Below are positions 57,499 through 64,000 of a stretch of 64,000 nt of DNA, in pieces; position 1 is the first letter of the stretch; each line of letters starts with the position of its first letter. Both the position numbers and the translations under genes were made by a program. The notes under the pieces were generated by a model that was not told where the DNA came from, made no database searches, and saw only the letters and a program-made list of their open reading frames with translations. The DNA comes from Acinetobacter sp. ANC 4805 (GTDB lineage: Bacteria > Pseudomonadota > Gammaproteobacteria > Pseudomonadales > Moraxellaceae): assembly GCF_022549495.1 (NCBI RefSeq), contig NZ_JAKZGD010000011.1, positions 1-64,000 of the forward strand, read 5' to 3'.

Positions 57499-59377
57499 CT
57501 TTTTTTACCTCCATTGAGCCAAATCTAGTTGGAGGCGTTAAATTCTCTTTGTGGATTTCCTCATATATTTTTAAATTTTCTGAATTGACTGTTGAATTTA
57601 AGCCTAAATTCTCTTGCAGTTGTTGCAACTGCTTAGGAAGATCAATTTTGATTTGTTTTAGCTTGGGTTTCTTCCTAACAATATCTGTTTGTATGTCCTG
57701 CATAAGGCTATATAAGTGATAAAGATCAGCAAACATTCCTAATCGTTGTCTGTCTGAATCTGCCATTAATTTTTTTCTTTTCTGTACTTCTAAGTGAGCT
57801 GCTCGAGATAAGTTGCGTGTATATTCAGGTTTTGTTGAATCTGCTTGAATGACGACTTGTTTATCATTTGGAGAAAGAATATAGACTTCATTGAGGTTAA
57901 GGTCATCGACCAAAACGGTAACTTTTTTAATCCTTTCTGCTTCTAGAACTGTTAATGCATGGGAGTAATAAGTCAATCCATCTATTTGTACTTGTCCATG
58001 ATGGATTGTTCTTTCAACAGGTCTACGGCAAATAATTTTAGCATCAGCTTCTGCTAGAAAAGATGGCTTAATATGTTCAATTGCATTATTCCACATCGTA
58101 ATAGGAGTCAGTCCAATTTGACTATGGATAGATTGCTGATAGATATTATTAATCCACTCATTTATGTATTCTTTGACCTGTTCTAATGAATACCTGGCAT
58201 TCTTACTGGGATTATAGAGACCTCGCTCACTGGGATTTGAAAAGGTGGTCCCAGATAGCTTCTGAATAACTCCTTTGGTCAATGTCGAGAAAAAGCGTTC
58301 GATATGAGGTTTGTTATTAGGTGTTCCAATTTGGGATGGAGTAAGTGTAATTTTTAATTGTTCACAAACTCTTGCCAAGGCATTATTTTTAAATTCGACA
58401 CCATTATCTGGAATAATAATTGATGCAATGCCTCCAGGTAATCCATGATTTGGACGAGTAATCATGTCCTTGATAACTGCTAAGGTTGTCATGGCACTAG
58501 GTGGAAACATACTAATGTAGGTACCCACGATCACACGTGAATATACATCGATCGCACAAGCTAAGTATGGTCGTCCTAATACCTGGTGTGTTATCGGGTC
58601 AATCACAATAATATCCAAATAATGCGTATCGATTTCGACCATGTAGAGTGCAAAGGGACTAGGGCAACTTTGACCAGATGCTTGAAACGTTTTTCGTGCT
58701 ATGCGACTCCCTTTTTTAATTTTAGTAACAAGATAAGGGTCTAATTTTTCTATATAACGTTGAATGGTTCTTCTGCTGGGTAAATATTTTGTTGATATTC
58801 CTTGTTCTATCAACTTACCAAGCACATATGCTTGCACATCTTTACTGGTTCGATACTCAGGCTTTAAATAAATTTCATTAATTCCTTGAGATATGATTTG
58901 ATAAATTTCTGGAGGGAATCGAAGCGATTGATTACCTTTATGCCCATTACTTAAACTTAAATTGTTATGACAGCTACTGTGATATTTATTTACCCATCGG
59001 GCTACAGTTCTAGGTGAAGGAGGTGTTTGATCCTCAAGCTCTGCTGCGACTTCCTTAATAAGTTCCTTTAAAGGAGCCAGAGCTGTAGGCATGTGTAATT
59101 TGTACAGAGCCGATTTCACATATCGTTCTTTACGTTGTATTTCACTACATTTCTCAGGATTGATGATTAGTTTTTCAGGAGCAAAAATACATTTGATTTC
59201 ATCATTTTTATAGTATTGTTCAAATGATTCAGACGATAAAGTGAATGATTTTCCTCCGATAACAGCAGCGTAGCGAATTGTTCCATACGTAACCGTAGTG
59301 ATCTCAAAAACATAGTCTTCTTGATTGCTAAAAATAAAGCGAAAGCCTGGTTGAGGAATAAATAATGATGATGACAT
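57485..59377 (-). CDS. tnsB: TnsB-type DDE transposase
   Basis: A 630-residue transposase of the Mu/Tn7 type with an rve catalytic core. The DDE residues are in MVEIDTHYLDIIVID (about residue 248), IIPDNGVEFKN (about 325) and NKPHIERFFSTL (about 360). The N-terminal half has helix-turn-helix motifs for end binding (SPRTVARWVNK, SRRTIQRYIEK). The C terminus probably binds TnsC. Starts one base after the tnsA stop. Confidence 0.93.
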   Translation of the reverse strand: MSSSLFIPQPGFRFIFSNQEDYVFEITTVTYGTIRYAAVIGGKSFTLSSESFEQYYKNDEIKCIFAPEKLIINPEKCSEIQRKERYVKSALYKLHMPTALAPLKELIKEVAAELEDQTPPSPRTVARWVNKYHSSCHNNLSLSNGHKGNQSLRFPPEIYQIISQGINEIYLKPEYRTSKDVQAYVLGKLIEQGISTKYLPSRRTIQRYIEKLDPYLVTKIKKGSRIARKTFQASGQSCPSPFALYMVEIDTHYLDIIVIDPITHQVLGRPYLACAIDVYSRVIVGTYISMFPPSAMTTLAVIKDMITRPNHGLPGGIASIIIPDNGVEFKNNALARVCEQLKITLTPSQIGTPNNKPHIERFFSTLTKGVIQKLSGTTFSNPSERGLYNPSKNARYSLEQVKEYINEWINNIYQQSIHSQIGLTPITMWNNAIEHIKPSFLAEADAKIICRRPVERTIHHGQVQIDGLTYYSHALTVLEAERIKKVTVLVDDLNLNEVYILSPNDKQVVIQADSTKPEYTRNLSRAAHLEVQKRKKLMADSDRQRLGMFADLYHLYSLMQDIQTDIVRKKPKLKQIKIDLPKQLQQLQENLGLNSTVNSENLKIYEEIHKENLTPPTRFGSMEVKKDGKR

Positions 59378-59378
59378 T

Positions 59379-60101
59379 TTAAATTCCTCCTTCAGTATCT
59401 ATGATGATCTTTTTATGAAAGAGTAAGTAATCTCCCAACTCGCAAGGCAAACCCAATTTTTGAAGAGATTCATAAGTAGCTTCAATATTCTGAAGAGGAA
59501 GCCTTTGTAGTGCCCTGATAGCCAAATCAATTTCTAATGATGTCCAAATGCGTTTATGTCCCCGTTGATAAAGATATAAAAGTTTTTGGAGCTGTTTCTT
59601 ATTTGGTAAGCTAAATTGATCAATAAGTTTAAAAGTAATACCCATTTGATTGAATATTTCAGCGACTTGTTCAAACTTTTGTAGCTCTTCTAGTGTCAGA
59701 GCTTTAATAGAAGGTTTAACCTCATGGATTTCAAATGATCCATCTATGTTTTGGACTAAAAAGTCTGGATAGCAAAAATTACTTCCTGATAAGGGAATTT
59801 TTAAAGCCTGTGTACGGAAGCGTTTTACTTGGGAACTTTGTTCAAGACAGATTGCATTTGCTAATTCTAGGAAACTTTCAAGCGGAATTGATCCACCAGA
59901 TTTAGTACTAGGAAATAAGGAAGTTCTACGACCAAAGCATCCTAGGTAAATGTCTCGTTGCCCAGGAAGTGTTGATGCCAAGTTGGGTTCAGCCTGAAAA
60001 GCTTTTTCTATTTGCTCCCAAATAAATTTGGTCAGAGTATTCTTTTTTTGTTGTGGGAAAGGGTACATATAAGTATCTCCAGCATTCTGTGACATCTCCA
60101 A
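59379..60101 (-). CDS. tnsA: TnsA-type endonuclease
   Basis: A 240-residue protein with the TnsA restriction-like core: CYPDFLVQN near residue 110 and FEIHEVKPS near residue 126 (the D ... E-V-K pattern). In Tn7 it makes the 5' cuts that turn replicative into cut-and-paste transposition. The C-terminal ~80 residues are the TnsC-binding type. It is the first gene of the tns operon. Start 60101 encodes MEMSQNAGDTYMYP. Confidence 0.88.
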   Translation of the reverse strand: MEMSQNAGDTYMYPFPQQKKNTLTKFIWEQIEKAFQAEPNLASTLPGQRDIYLGCFGRRTSLFPSTKSGGSIPLESFLELANAICLEQSSQVKRFRTQALKIPLSGSNFCYPDFLVQNIDGSFEIHEVKPSIKALTLEELQKFEQVAEIFNQMGITFKLIDQFSLPNKKQLQKLLYLYQRGHKRIWTSLEIDLAIRALQRLPLQNIEATYESLQKLGLPCELGDYLLFHKKIIIDTEGGI

Positions 60102-60156
60102 AATATTTTTTAGAGATGAGTGAAATTCTTTATTGCTTAAAAAATGGCAACAAGAC

Positions 60157-60256
60157 TTGACTGGTGGCTTTATACAGAAGATACTTTTGATTCTGACGTC
60201 TTTGTATGTTTCTATATAAAGTCACTAACGGATCCTTTTTTAGGGTCCGTTTTTTA
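60157..60256 (+). ncRNA. candidate small RNA between tnsA and the next gene
   Basis: A -35 TTGACT (60157-60162), a 17-base spacer and a -10 GATACT (60180-60185) precede a short stretch ending in a strong terminator: ACGGATCC / GGGTCCGT (60228-60235 with 60243-60250), T-run after. The implied transcript is about 65 nt, 60192-60256. No gene uses this promoter in that direction. Transcription is not shown. Confidence 0.35.
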
Positions 60257-60300
60257 TTTGTTAATTCTTTTATGGCATTAATGTCACTCCTCAGTGAAAA

Positions 60301-60558
60301 TTAACTTTGTTGGATAGATTCATTTCGTTGTTTTGCTAACCAAAAGGCTAAGTCTTTAACTAGTGCATATTTACCACGACGGTTTTCGACAGAGAAAATG
60401 GGGATTGGTACAGTTTTTCTTGTTAGGGCTTGTCTAAAGGCATCACTAGAGCGATATCCCAATGCAACTCTCAATGCTTCATCTGAAATCATGGGGCCAT
60501 GACGTTCAAATAGATCACGTTCAATCATTTCTGCATTTATTAAGATTGCTTTATTCAT
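60301..60558 (-). CDS. small DNA-binding-like protein
   Basis: An 85-residue protein (MNKAILINAEMIERDLFERHG...). The middle, MISDEALRVALGYRSSDAF and the next helix, look like a helix-turn-helix; the C terminus ends in a Lys/Arg-rich part (RRGKYALVKDLAFWLAKQR). It resembles short transcription regulators such as PrtN or AlpA-like proteins found next to mobile elements, but I cannot assign it. ATG 60558 has AGGA about 10 bases upstream; a GTG at 60576 extends it by six residues. Likely part of the transposon. Confidence 0.55.
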   Translation of the reverse strand: MNKAILINAEMIERDLFERHGPMISDEALRVALGYRSSDAFRQALTRKTVPIPIFSVENRRGKYALVKDLAFWLAKQRNESIQQS

Positions 60559-60719
60559 CTTATTTAGTCCTAACACGTCATAACAAAAGCATATATCTTC
60601 TTAGAAAAATATGGTAGAAGAGCGTTAAGAGCTAAAGTTATACATAATTTTTTAATTAAGCTTTTGATTTTAAATGAGTAGATATCATTAATTTATAGTT
60701 GCGTTGAGGTCGCTACAAC

Positions 60720-61571
60720 ATGCAAGCGAAAAAAATAAAAACTAGGATAAGAAGAGATTGGCTTGATGTTATTCGTACAGCCATTTGGTATGCATATATA
60801 GAAGCAAAATTTTTAAATAGTACAAACTATGAGATAGCAAAGTTTATTGAACCTGATGTTTTCGGGAAAGATGAGGAGAAAGATATTAATAATCATATTA
60901 GGTGGGCAAAATATAGAAGAGGAAAGCATACGCCCGGAAAAGAGCTTATAAGCAAAGCTGATCAACATGTAAAAGGGACCGCTAGGATTATTAATCATGT
61001 TTTGTGGGAGGTCATTAGAGGACGTAAACCATTGAAATGGTTCATGGAAGATGGCGTAAATCAACTTTCTTGGGATGTACGAAGAATTATTATTAAATCA
61101 GCAAATGATAAAAATGAATTAATCCCTGTTTTACATATAACAAAAAATTTAAGAAGAATAGAGCGACTGGAAAATTTAGATGCATTGGCTGCATTGATCA
61201 TCTTTTTAAGGATTGCGGTTGATCAAAATCAAAAGGAAATCGCTTTAAGGATAGGGCGTTCAATTTATAGAATATTATTGGTAATGTGTGTATTTCTCCC
61301 TTTAGTACATTTTAAGTATGGATTGGTATTTTTAATTTATCTATATGTTTTTTCTATTCTTCCACGTAAAACAAAAAACTTTGATAGTAATGATGTTGAG
61401 GAGTTTTGTGATAAATCTAGTAAGTTGAATTATATTTTATTAGCGGCTGAAGATGAAAATATTATTAAGGGGAAGGGAATCAGTAAAAAAATGTACACTA
61501 ATTTTCTATTTGATATTCTAGATGGTAAGCGTGGGCTTAAACTTATAAAAGAATTTTCTCCCTCTTTTTAA
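60720..61571 (+). CDS. membrane protein of unknown function
   Basis: A 283-residue protein. The N-terminal half is soluble and basic (RIRRDWLDVIRTAIWYAYIEAKF, GRKPLKWFMEDG). Residues ~187-215 are strongly hydrophobic (IYRILLVMCVFLPLVHFKYG, VFLIYLYVFSIL), giving two membrane helices. The ~60-residue C terminus faces the cytoplasm. I recognise no family. Its stop lies inside a terminator hairpin. Confidence 0.5.
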   Translation: MQAKKIKTRIRRDWLDVIRTAIWYAYIEAKFLNSTNYEIAKFIEPDVFGKDEEKDINNHIRWAKYRRGKHTPGKELISKADQHVKGTARIINHVLWEVIRGRKPLKWFMEDGVNQLSWDVRRIIIKSANDKNELIPVLHITKNLRRIERLENLDALAALIIFLRIAVDQNQKEIALRIGRSIYRILLVMCVFLPLVHFKYGLVFLIYLYVFSILPRKTKNFDSNDVEEFCDKSSKLNYILLAAEDENIIKGKGISKKMYTNFLFDILDGKRGLKLIKEFSPSF

Positions 61572-61588
61572 AAAAAGGGAGTTTTTTT
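61558..61588 (+). terminator. terminator after the membrane protein
   Basis: CTCCC and GGGAG (61558-61562 with 61577-61581), extended by T/A pairs, then TTTTTTT. The stop codon of the preceding gene sits within the hairpin. Confidence 0.82.
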
Positions 61589-61669
61589 AGTTCATAAAGA
61601 TGGTCAATTGATATGTTGATCAATATCTATACTCTTAAAGCTCATTAGATCAAAAGTATAGGTATCGAT

Positions 61670-62224
61670 CTAATGTTTTTGATTTATAGAAATTTTTGTT
61701 GTTGTGGTTATATAGCGCCAAGCATTTGTTCCATCATTTTTTGCTCTCCAGTTTGTTGCTTTGATAGAAGCCCTCCAGTTCTCTGTACTACTTGAACAAG
61801 AATAATCACCAATCCATTTAGAATTGCGGATTTGTATTAGTACTTCAATTGTTAATTGGTCTGGTGGGGGCAATGGTTGCCCATTTTTTACTAATCCTGC
61901 ATTTATCATTACTGCATTATTATCACCTAGATAAGTAAATTGCCCATTTTGTCTGCGGCATAGACCTTGTAGCTTTTTATAAGGTGATGCTACTTGCTCT
62001 ACCCACTGTTGATGAATGAAAAAAGGGGATGAGTAAGTAGATACTCTCATTTCAAATTCATTATCGATCAGGACTGGTTTTGAAGGATCATATGATTTGA
62101 TATGCCATTCATTGGTCAGCATCTGACTCACAGATGTAGATGTACCAGTATCTTGAAATTTTGTTGTACAAGACACCAAGGTTATAACACATATAATTAT
62201 TGGTAAAATTTTAATCTTAAACAT
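61670..62224 (-). CDS. lipoprotein of unknown function
   Basis: A 184-residue lipoprotein from ATG 62224 (MFKIKILPIIICVITLVSC), lipobox LVSC. The frame is open to 62293, but the extra N-terminal residues run into the neighbouring operator and have no leader character. The mature part contains CRRQNGQF and SCSSSTENW, with a few cysteines. No family recognised. It is divergent from the XRE regulator and shares its promoter region. Confidence 0.55.
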   Translation of the reverse strand: MFKIKILPIIICVITLVSCTTKFQDTGTSTSVSQMLTNEWHIKSYDPSKPVLIDNEFEMRVSTYSSPFFIHQQWVEQVASPYKKLQGLCRRQNGQFTYLGDNNAVMINAGLVKNGQPLPPPDQLTIEVLIQIRNSKWIGDYSCSSSTENWRASIKATNWRAKNDGTNAWRYITTTTKISINQKH

Positions 62225-62238
62225 CATTCTAATTCTCA

Positions 62239-62261
62239 AATATCCTATTTTGGGATATTTT
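62239..62261. promoter_or_regulatory. 23-bp palindromic operator before the XRE gene
   Basis: AAATATCC (62239-62246) and GGATATTT (62254-62261) are perfect inverted arms with a 7-base spacer, 23 bases before the XRE start and between the divergent genes. It is the natural operator for the adjacent XRE repressor, controlling both directions. Confidence 0.6.
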
Positions 62262-62283
62262 GAATTGTAACTGATATTGAGCC

Positions 62284-62514
62284 ATGCGCTCAATACACGA
62301 CCCTAGGTATCAAGACCTTATTAAGAAACTTATAGAACTTCGTGAGTCAAAAAATGTGACTCAGGTCGAGCTTGCGCGTCGTTTGGTAAAGCCGCAGTCT
62401 TATGTATCTAAAGTAGAAATTTTAGAAAGACGTATAGATGTAATTGAATTAATAGATTGGCTTAATGCTTTAGATAAAAAAACTATAGAATTTATTAGTC
62501 AACTTAACAATTGA
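62284..62514 (+). CDS. XRE-family helix-turn-helix regulator
   Basis: A 76-residue protein with an HTH_3/Cro-type motif: KLIELRESKNVTQVELARR followed by VKPQSYVSKVEILERRIDVIELIDW. It is almost only the DNA-binding domain and probably represses its own operon via the palindrome at 62239. The radical-SAM gene starts 40 bases after it. Confidence 0.88.
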   Translation: MRSIHDPRYQDLIKKLIELRESKNVTQVELARRLVKPQSYVSKVEILERRIDVIELIDWLNALDKKTIEFISQLNN

Positions 62515-62554
62515 AGCTAGAATACTTTTATCTTAATGACTTTATAAATTTAAA

Positions 62555-63448
62555 ATGAAAAAAAGAATAGGACCAGATGGGATTCATTTTTTTGATAGAT
62601 TCACAGGTTTAAATATTTTAATCGATGAAGTTATACCTCCTGAAAATGAGTGGTCACAAGCCCCAAGGCAAGTTTCTGTTGCTCTCACAAATGTATGTGA
62701 TTTGCATTGTGAATTTTGCTATGCGCCAAAAGTAAAGGCTTCACTCCAATTAGATCAATTAAAGAGGTGGATCAAAGAGCTAGATCAACTGGGTACTCTT
62801 GGTATTGGATTTGGAGGAGGAGAGCCAACTTTATATCCCCATTTTTCAGAAATTTGTAAATATACGGCAAATGAAACAGAGTTGGCGGTGACCTTTACAA
62901 CACATGGGCATCGTTTAACAGACACGTTACTATCTAATTTGAAGGGAAATGTACATTTTATAAGGATCAGTATTGACGGAGTGGGGCAGACCTATGAGGG
63001 CTTTCGAGGTCGTAAATTTGATAAATTAATAGAGCGCATTGAAAGAGCAAGGGAAATCAGTTCATTAGGTTTTAATATTGTAATTAATGATTCAACAATA
63101 CAGGATCTTGATCAGGTCACGGAAATTGCAAGGAAGTTTGATATATCCGAAGTTCTACTCTTACCTCAGCAAGCCACCCAAAATGTCAAAGGTTTATCAA
63201 AAGATTCCTATGAAAAAATGAAGATTTGGATAACAGGCTATAGTGGAGAAACTCGCTTAACTATAAGTGATATCGGTCTTGAGTCAAATTTTATATGTAA
63301 CCCACTTTTGATGGAAACTGGGCTTAATGCTTATGCTCATATAGATGCTCTAGGCTTATTAAAAAGTAGCTCATATTCAAATATTGGTCAGCAAATTGGT
63401 GACAAAAGTATTTTAGATACACTTAAGTTATTAAAAGAAGATAAGTAA
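62555..63448 (+). CDS. radical-SAM enzyme of a small operon
   Basis: A 297-residue radical-SAM protein. The cluster motif is CDLHCEFC (CX3CX2C, cysteines near residues 48, 52 and 55); the SAM-binding GGGEPTLYP follows near residue 88, with later ISIDG and an INDSTIQDLDQ strand. It lacks an SPASM-type multi-cysteine tail; one late cysteine is in NFICNPLL. It is next to an XRE regulator and a small MKIWNSYGSEHS protein, so it acts in a three-to-four-gene unit with unknown substrate. Confidence 0.82.
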   Translation: MKKRIGPDGIHFFDRFTGLNILIDEVIPPENEWSQAPRQVSVALTNVCDLHCEFCYAPKVKASLQLDQLKRWIKELDQLGTLGIGFGGGEPTLYPHFSEICKYTANETELAVTFTTHGHRLTDTLLSNLKGNVHFIRISIDGVGQTYEGFRGRKFDKLIERIERAREISSLGFNIVINDSTIQDLDQVTEIARKFDISEVLLLPQQATQNVKGLSKDSYEKMKIWITGYSGETRLTISDIGLESNFICNPLLMETGLNAYAHIDALGLLKSSSYSNIGQQIGDKSILDTLKLLKEDK

Positions 63449-63457
63449 GGGGTAAGT

Positions 63458-63868
63458 ATGAAAATTTGGAATAGTTATGGTTCAGAGCATTCAATGAATT
63501 TGGTGTTAATAGGTTCATTTGTTCAGGCTAAAGATGCTGAAAATGTAGAAAATTTAGTGAAGAGTTTACAAAAGATTTCTGAACATGAAAGCTATTATTT
63601 ATCTGGTGAGCCTCCAGAAAATCATCGATTTTCTAAAGAAGTTTTAGAGGTTCTTCAAAAACAGAAAATTTATCATTTGTCACCTTTAGAAATAGATCAG
63701 TTTAATTCTGATTATTATCTAGAACGAGATGGAAATAAGATAACGATTGATACAGAAGAGATTGATATCTCTGCATTTATTAAAATTTTTGTGGATGCTG
63801 GTGCAAAAGTAGAAGTTTACTCCAAGCATTTTTATCCTGAGAATCCTGAGCAAGTTGAGGAAAAATAG
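63458..63868 (+). CDS. small protein of MKIWNSYGSEHS (DUF6375-like) type
   Basis: A 136-residue protein beginning MKIWNSYGSEHSMNLVLIG, which I recall as the start of a DUF6375-like family. The rest is acidic with helix-strand alternation (KDAENVENLVKSLQ; ISAFIKIFVDAGAKVEVYS). No cofactor site. It begins nine bases after the radical-SAM gene, so the two are surely cotranscribed. Family name is from memory, not a search. Confidence 0.6.
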   Translation: MKIWNSYGSEHSMNLVLIGSFVQAKDAENVENLVKSLQKISEHESYYLSGEPPENHRFSKEVLEVLQKQKIYHLSPLEIDQFNSDYYLERDGNKITIDTEEIDISAFIKIFVDAGAKVEVYSKHFYPENPEQVEEK

Positions 63869-63869
63869 A

Positions 63870-64000
63870 ATGTCTCAACTTGATTGGAATAAATTTGAAA
63901 ATTTATCTGGTGCTGCTGATGTTAATTTTGAAAAACTTTGTAGATCATTAATAAAAAGACACTATGGTCAATATGGTTCCTTCAAAGAGCTTGCTAATCA
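63870..64000 (+). CDS. truncated gene, start of a larger protein
   Basis: Starts at ATG 63870, one base after the previous stop, with GAGG upstream. The 43 visible codons give MSQLDWNKFENLSGAADVNF then EKLCRSLIKRHYGQYGSFKEL; an N terminus of this style is seen in proteins with an N-terminal restriction-endonuclease-like domain. The rest lies beyond 64000, so size and function are open. It is the third or fourth gene of the radical-SAM unit. Confidence 0.6.
   Translation, partial: MSQLDWNKFENLSGAADVNFEKLCRSLIKRHYGQYGSFKELAN

Noticed and set aside
54578..60101. CRISPR-associated transposon (CAST)
   Set aside because: TniQ is present, but there are no cas genes and no repeat-spacer array anywhere in the window.
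60157..60256. Transposon right end beside tnsA
   Set aside because: No TGCGACACA or TGTCATT series occurs there; the right end was therefore not placed.

Overview
The window reads as Acinetobacter chromosome (Gammaproteobacteria, Moraxellales). Reasons are the AT-rich coding sequence, the rpoN-hpf-ibaG-murA-hisG-hisD-hisC order, a complete filABCDEF cluster, the copAB copper genes and the single-domain NrtR/NadV salvage locus. No organism name is given, so the genus is an inference from gene order and protein character.

Layout. 1-100 is the tail of a 5S rRNA with its terminator. 145-783 is an orphan nuclease-like gene. 1270-9503 is housekeeping: sigma-54, ribosome hibernation, BolA, MurA, three his genes and pabB. 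10009-18171 is the fil cluster (secreted FilA, C39 peptidase, outer-membrane-type proteins, FadL-like porin, lipoprotein). 18229-26916 holds two NUDIX enzymes, gamma carbonic anhydrase, tsaB, uppP, rsmJ, a membrane-anchored C13 (legumain-like) peptidase, fghA and rpe. A solitary 508-bp integron gene cassette with a 59-bp attC lies inside this block (25115-25628). 27283-30543 is a copper-resistance operon. 30626-35448 holds a two-gene membrane pair, a guanidine-II riboswitch with its guanidinium exporter, ogt, argJ and nadA. 35580-35998 is a four-tRNA cluster (Pro-Arg-His-Pro). 36129-45398 holds a NERD protein, a GMC oxidoreductase, the NAD-salvage locus (nrtR, nadV, a frameshifted prs-like gene with a tandem operator), a lipoprotein pair and a zinc-type alcohol dehydrogenase. 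45550-46214 is a dead alpha/beta hydrolase and 46621-48192 an amidohydrolase.

From about 48300 to the right edge the window is accessory DNA. The repeat-rich stretch 48300-48436 looks like one end of a Tn7-like transposon whose machinery (TnsA, TnsB, TnsC and a TniQ/TnsD-type target selector, all on the minus strand) lies at 54578-60101. Between that end and tniQ sit cargo genes: a DUF4365-type nuclease fused to tetratricopeptide repeats with a small partner, an unknown 648-residue protein, and a membrane-protein pair. To the right of tnsA are a small DNA-binding-like gene, a membrane protein, a lipoprotein divergent from an XRE regulator, and an operon of XRE regulator, radical-SAM enzyme, a small MKIWNSYGSEHS-type protein and a gene cut off by the window edge. 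I found no matching second transposon end, so the element probably runs past 64000.

Most promising for new biology: (1) the XRE / radical-SAM / small-protein / truncated-gene operon at 62284-64000; (2) the DUF4365-TPR two-gene cargo at 48459-50805; (3) the single integron cassette, whose exact removal restores a continuous small reading frame; (4) the paired 13-bp palindromes before the NAD-salvage operon together with the slippery frameshift inside its prs-like gene. Two frameshifts at runs of seven A/T (41542-41548, 53640-53646) could also be assembly errors.
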